The translations under genes were made by a program, and so were the position numbers. Shown here piece by piece: positions 5,541-6,567 of a stretch of DNA of 6,567 bases; within the stretch, counting starts at the first letter, position 1; the number at the start of each line of letters is the position of its first letter. The stretch is from positions 363 through 6,929 of the forward strand of contig JAKJAE010000143.1 of the NCBI GenBank assembly GCA_022707665.1, given 5' to 3'. Below the pieces are notes generated by a model, which saw only the letters and a list, made by a program, of their open reading frames with translations, was not told where the DNA came from and made no database searches. This DNA is from Chloroflexota bacterium. GTDB lineage: Bacteria > Chloroflexota > Anaerolineae > B4-G1 > SLSP01.

Positions 5541-6567
5541 ATGTCGAGCTTCCGCGACATCCTGCCTGATCCCGTCATCCTCACCTCGATCGAACCCTTC
5601 CGCTATGAAGGGCACAGACTGGTCCGGACTACCGCAGCAAACGGTGTCTCCGGCGTCGCAGCAGTCAACGATCGTTTGGGTTATCTCTGGCCCATCCTCG
5701 AGCAGTTCGTGCTCCCTTACTTCATAGGGAAGGATGTCCGCAACCTGCCCAGCTTAGTGGATGGGGTCTACACCCATCGCAGCGCCTACAAGCTCGCCGG
5801 TATTGCGCTCTGGAGCCCCGTCGCCTATGTAGAGCTAAGTCTGCTGGACATGATCGGGAGGCTGGCCAACCGGTCCGTGGGCGAACTGCTCGGAAACATC
5901 GTGCGGCAGCAGATCCCGATCTACCTCTCCAGCGGAAACCGTGACACGACGCCGGAGGAAGAGGTCGCCTGGCTCGCCGAGCGACTGGCCCAGACACGGG
6001 CAACCGCAGTCAAGCTCAAGATTGGCGGGCGGATGAGCCACAACGCCGACGCATTTCCCGGCAGGACCGCCCGTCTCATTCCTCTCGCACGCAAGGTTTT
6101 CGGGGACACTATCGCGATCTACGTCGACGCAAACGGATCATACGATGCGGAGCATGCCATCGAGATCGCCGCGCTCCTCGCGGACCACGGTGTGGCCTTT
6201 CTCGAAGAGCCATGTCCCTGGCAGGAGTACTGGGAGACCAAGAAGGTCACCGATGCCCGTGTGCTGCCCGTGGCAGGTGGCGAGCAGGACTCCGCTCTGC
6301 CGGTCTTTGCGTGGATGGTGCGTGAGCGCGTGGTGGATATCGTACAGCCGGACATGAACTACAACGGAGGGCTCCTTCGTTGCCTTCGCGTTGCCCAGAT
6401 GGCAGCCGAGGTCGGCATGTCGATCATGCCTCACAGTCCGAAGGCTGGGGCGGAGGCAGCCGCCGTCCTGCATTTTGGATCCCTGGCTCCCAACCTCGGG
6501 CCACATCAGGAATGGAACGCCAGAGCGGCGTCTGCTGCTTCCTGGTACACTCCCACCTTTGAGATCA
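5541..6567 (+). CDS. Mandelate racemase/muconate lactonizing enzyme family protein (partial, 3' end cut)
   Basis: This open frame has no stop before the window edge; 342 residues are present and roughly 30-60 are probably missing. It is a cytoplasmic enolase-superfamily enzyme that abstracts the proton next to a carboxylate, with Mg2+ stabilising the enolate. The N-terminal capping domain spans about 1-130 and the barrel follows. Catalytic Lys158-x-Lys160 is in KLKIGG. Metal ligands are Asp196 (VDANG), Glu222 (LEEP) and Glu248 (GGEQD). The Asp271 (VQPD) and His298 (MPHS) dyad completes the mandelate racemase subgroup set, and Glu324 (HQEW) may be the oxyanion-side glutamate. The intervals between Asp196, Glu222, Glu248, Asp271 and His298 equal those of mandelate racemase (195, 221, 247, 270, 297) as I recall them. 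Start: AGGAGG 6 nt upstream of ATG. Acid-sugar dehydratase or racemase/epimerase are the likely activities; context favours a sugar-acid dehydratase. The substrate is unknown. Confidence 0.9.
   Translation, partial: MSSFRDILPDPVILTSIEPFRYEGHRLVRTTAANGVSGVAAVNDRLGYLWPILEQFVLPYFIGKDVRNLPSLVDGVYTHRSAYKLAGIALWSPVAYVELSLLDMIGRLANRSVGELLGNIVRQQIPIYLSSGNRDTTPEEEVAWLAERLAQTRATAVKLKIGGRMSHNADAFPGRTARLIPLARKVFGDTIAIYVDANGSYDAEHAIEIAALLADHGVAFLEEPCPWQEYWETKKVTDARVLPVAGGEQDSALPVFAWMVRERVVDIVQPDMNYNGGLLRCLRVAQMAAEVGMSIMPHSPKAGAEAAAVLHFGSLAPNLGPHQEWNARAASAASWYTPTFEI

Noticed and set aside
5455..5727. A 90-codon plus-strand open frame starting before the MR-type gene
   Set aside because: It is a different frame from the MR-type enzyme and overlaps the hairpins; the MR frame carries the full catalytic set.
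5722..6506. Several minus-strand open frames of 62-122 codons opposite the MR-type gene
   Set aside because: They are antisense to a gene with every active-site residue conserved and have no signature of their own.

Overview
The window is a compact sugar or sugar-acid catabolic locus from a GC-rich bacterium (about 60% GC by eye). It has strong GGAGG-type ribosome binding sites and short intergenic gaps. Nothing identifies the lineage firmly. The combination of an NAD(P)-dependent epimerase, an FAD_oxidored-type protein, a hydroxypyruvate-isomerase-like barrel and an enolase-superfamily enzyme is common in Chloroflexota (Thermomicrobia-like), Planctomycetota and some Bacillota. Chloroflexota is only a weak guess. 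No RNA genes, insertion sequences, CRISPR arrays or phage genes were seen.

Layout: on the minus strand, a gene for an extended short-chain dehydrogenase (15-1043) reads leftwards. It is separated by a 150-bp divergent control region (1044-1193) from five plus-strand genes. These encode an FAD-dependent oxidoreductase (1194-2429), a 12-helix MFS transporter (2491-3654), a hydroxypyruvate isomerase/ketose 3-epimerase-type TIM barrel (3718-4494), an unrecognised TIM-barrel-like protein (4604-5437, GTG start) and a mandelate racemase/muconate lactonizing enzyme family protein (5541 to the window edge, cut at the 3' end). The plus-strand genes are spaced 61, 63, 109 and 103 bp apart, so they are probably co-transcribed. 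No gap exceeds 150 bp. The gaps contain hairpins rather than genes, and none is followed by a T-run typical of an intrinsic terminator.

How the genes may work together (inference): the MFS protein imports a small sugar, sugar acid or related polyol. The FAD and NAD(P) enzymes oxidise it or modify a carbonyl or hydroxyl. The Hyi-like enzyme isomerises or epimerises a keto sugar. The MR-type enzyme, with all its catalytic residues, racemises or dehydrates an acid sugar by abstracting the proton next to the carboxylate. The fifth protein has no assignable reaction, and its histidines at the ends of successive predicted barrel strands make it the most interesting unknown. The substrate cannot be read from the sequence. 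No regulator gene lies in the window, although the divergent region holds several short perfect palindromes that could be operators.
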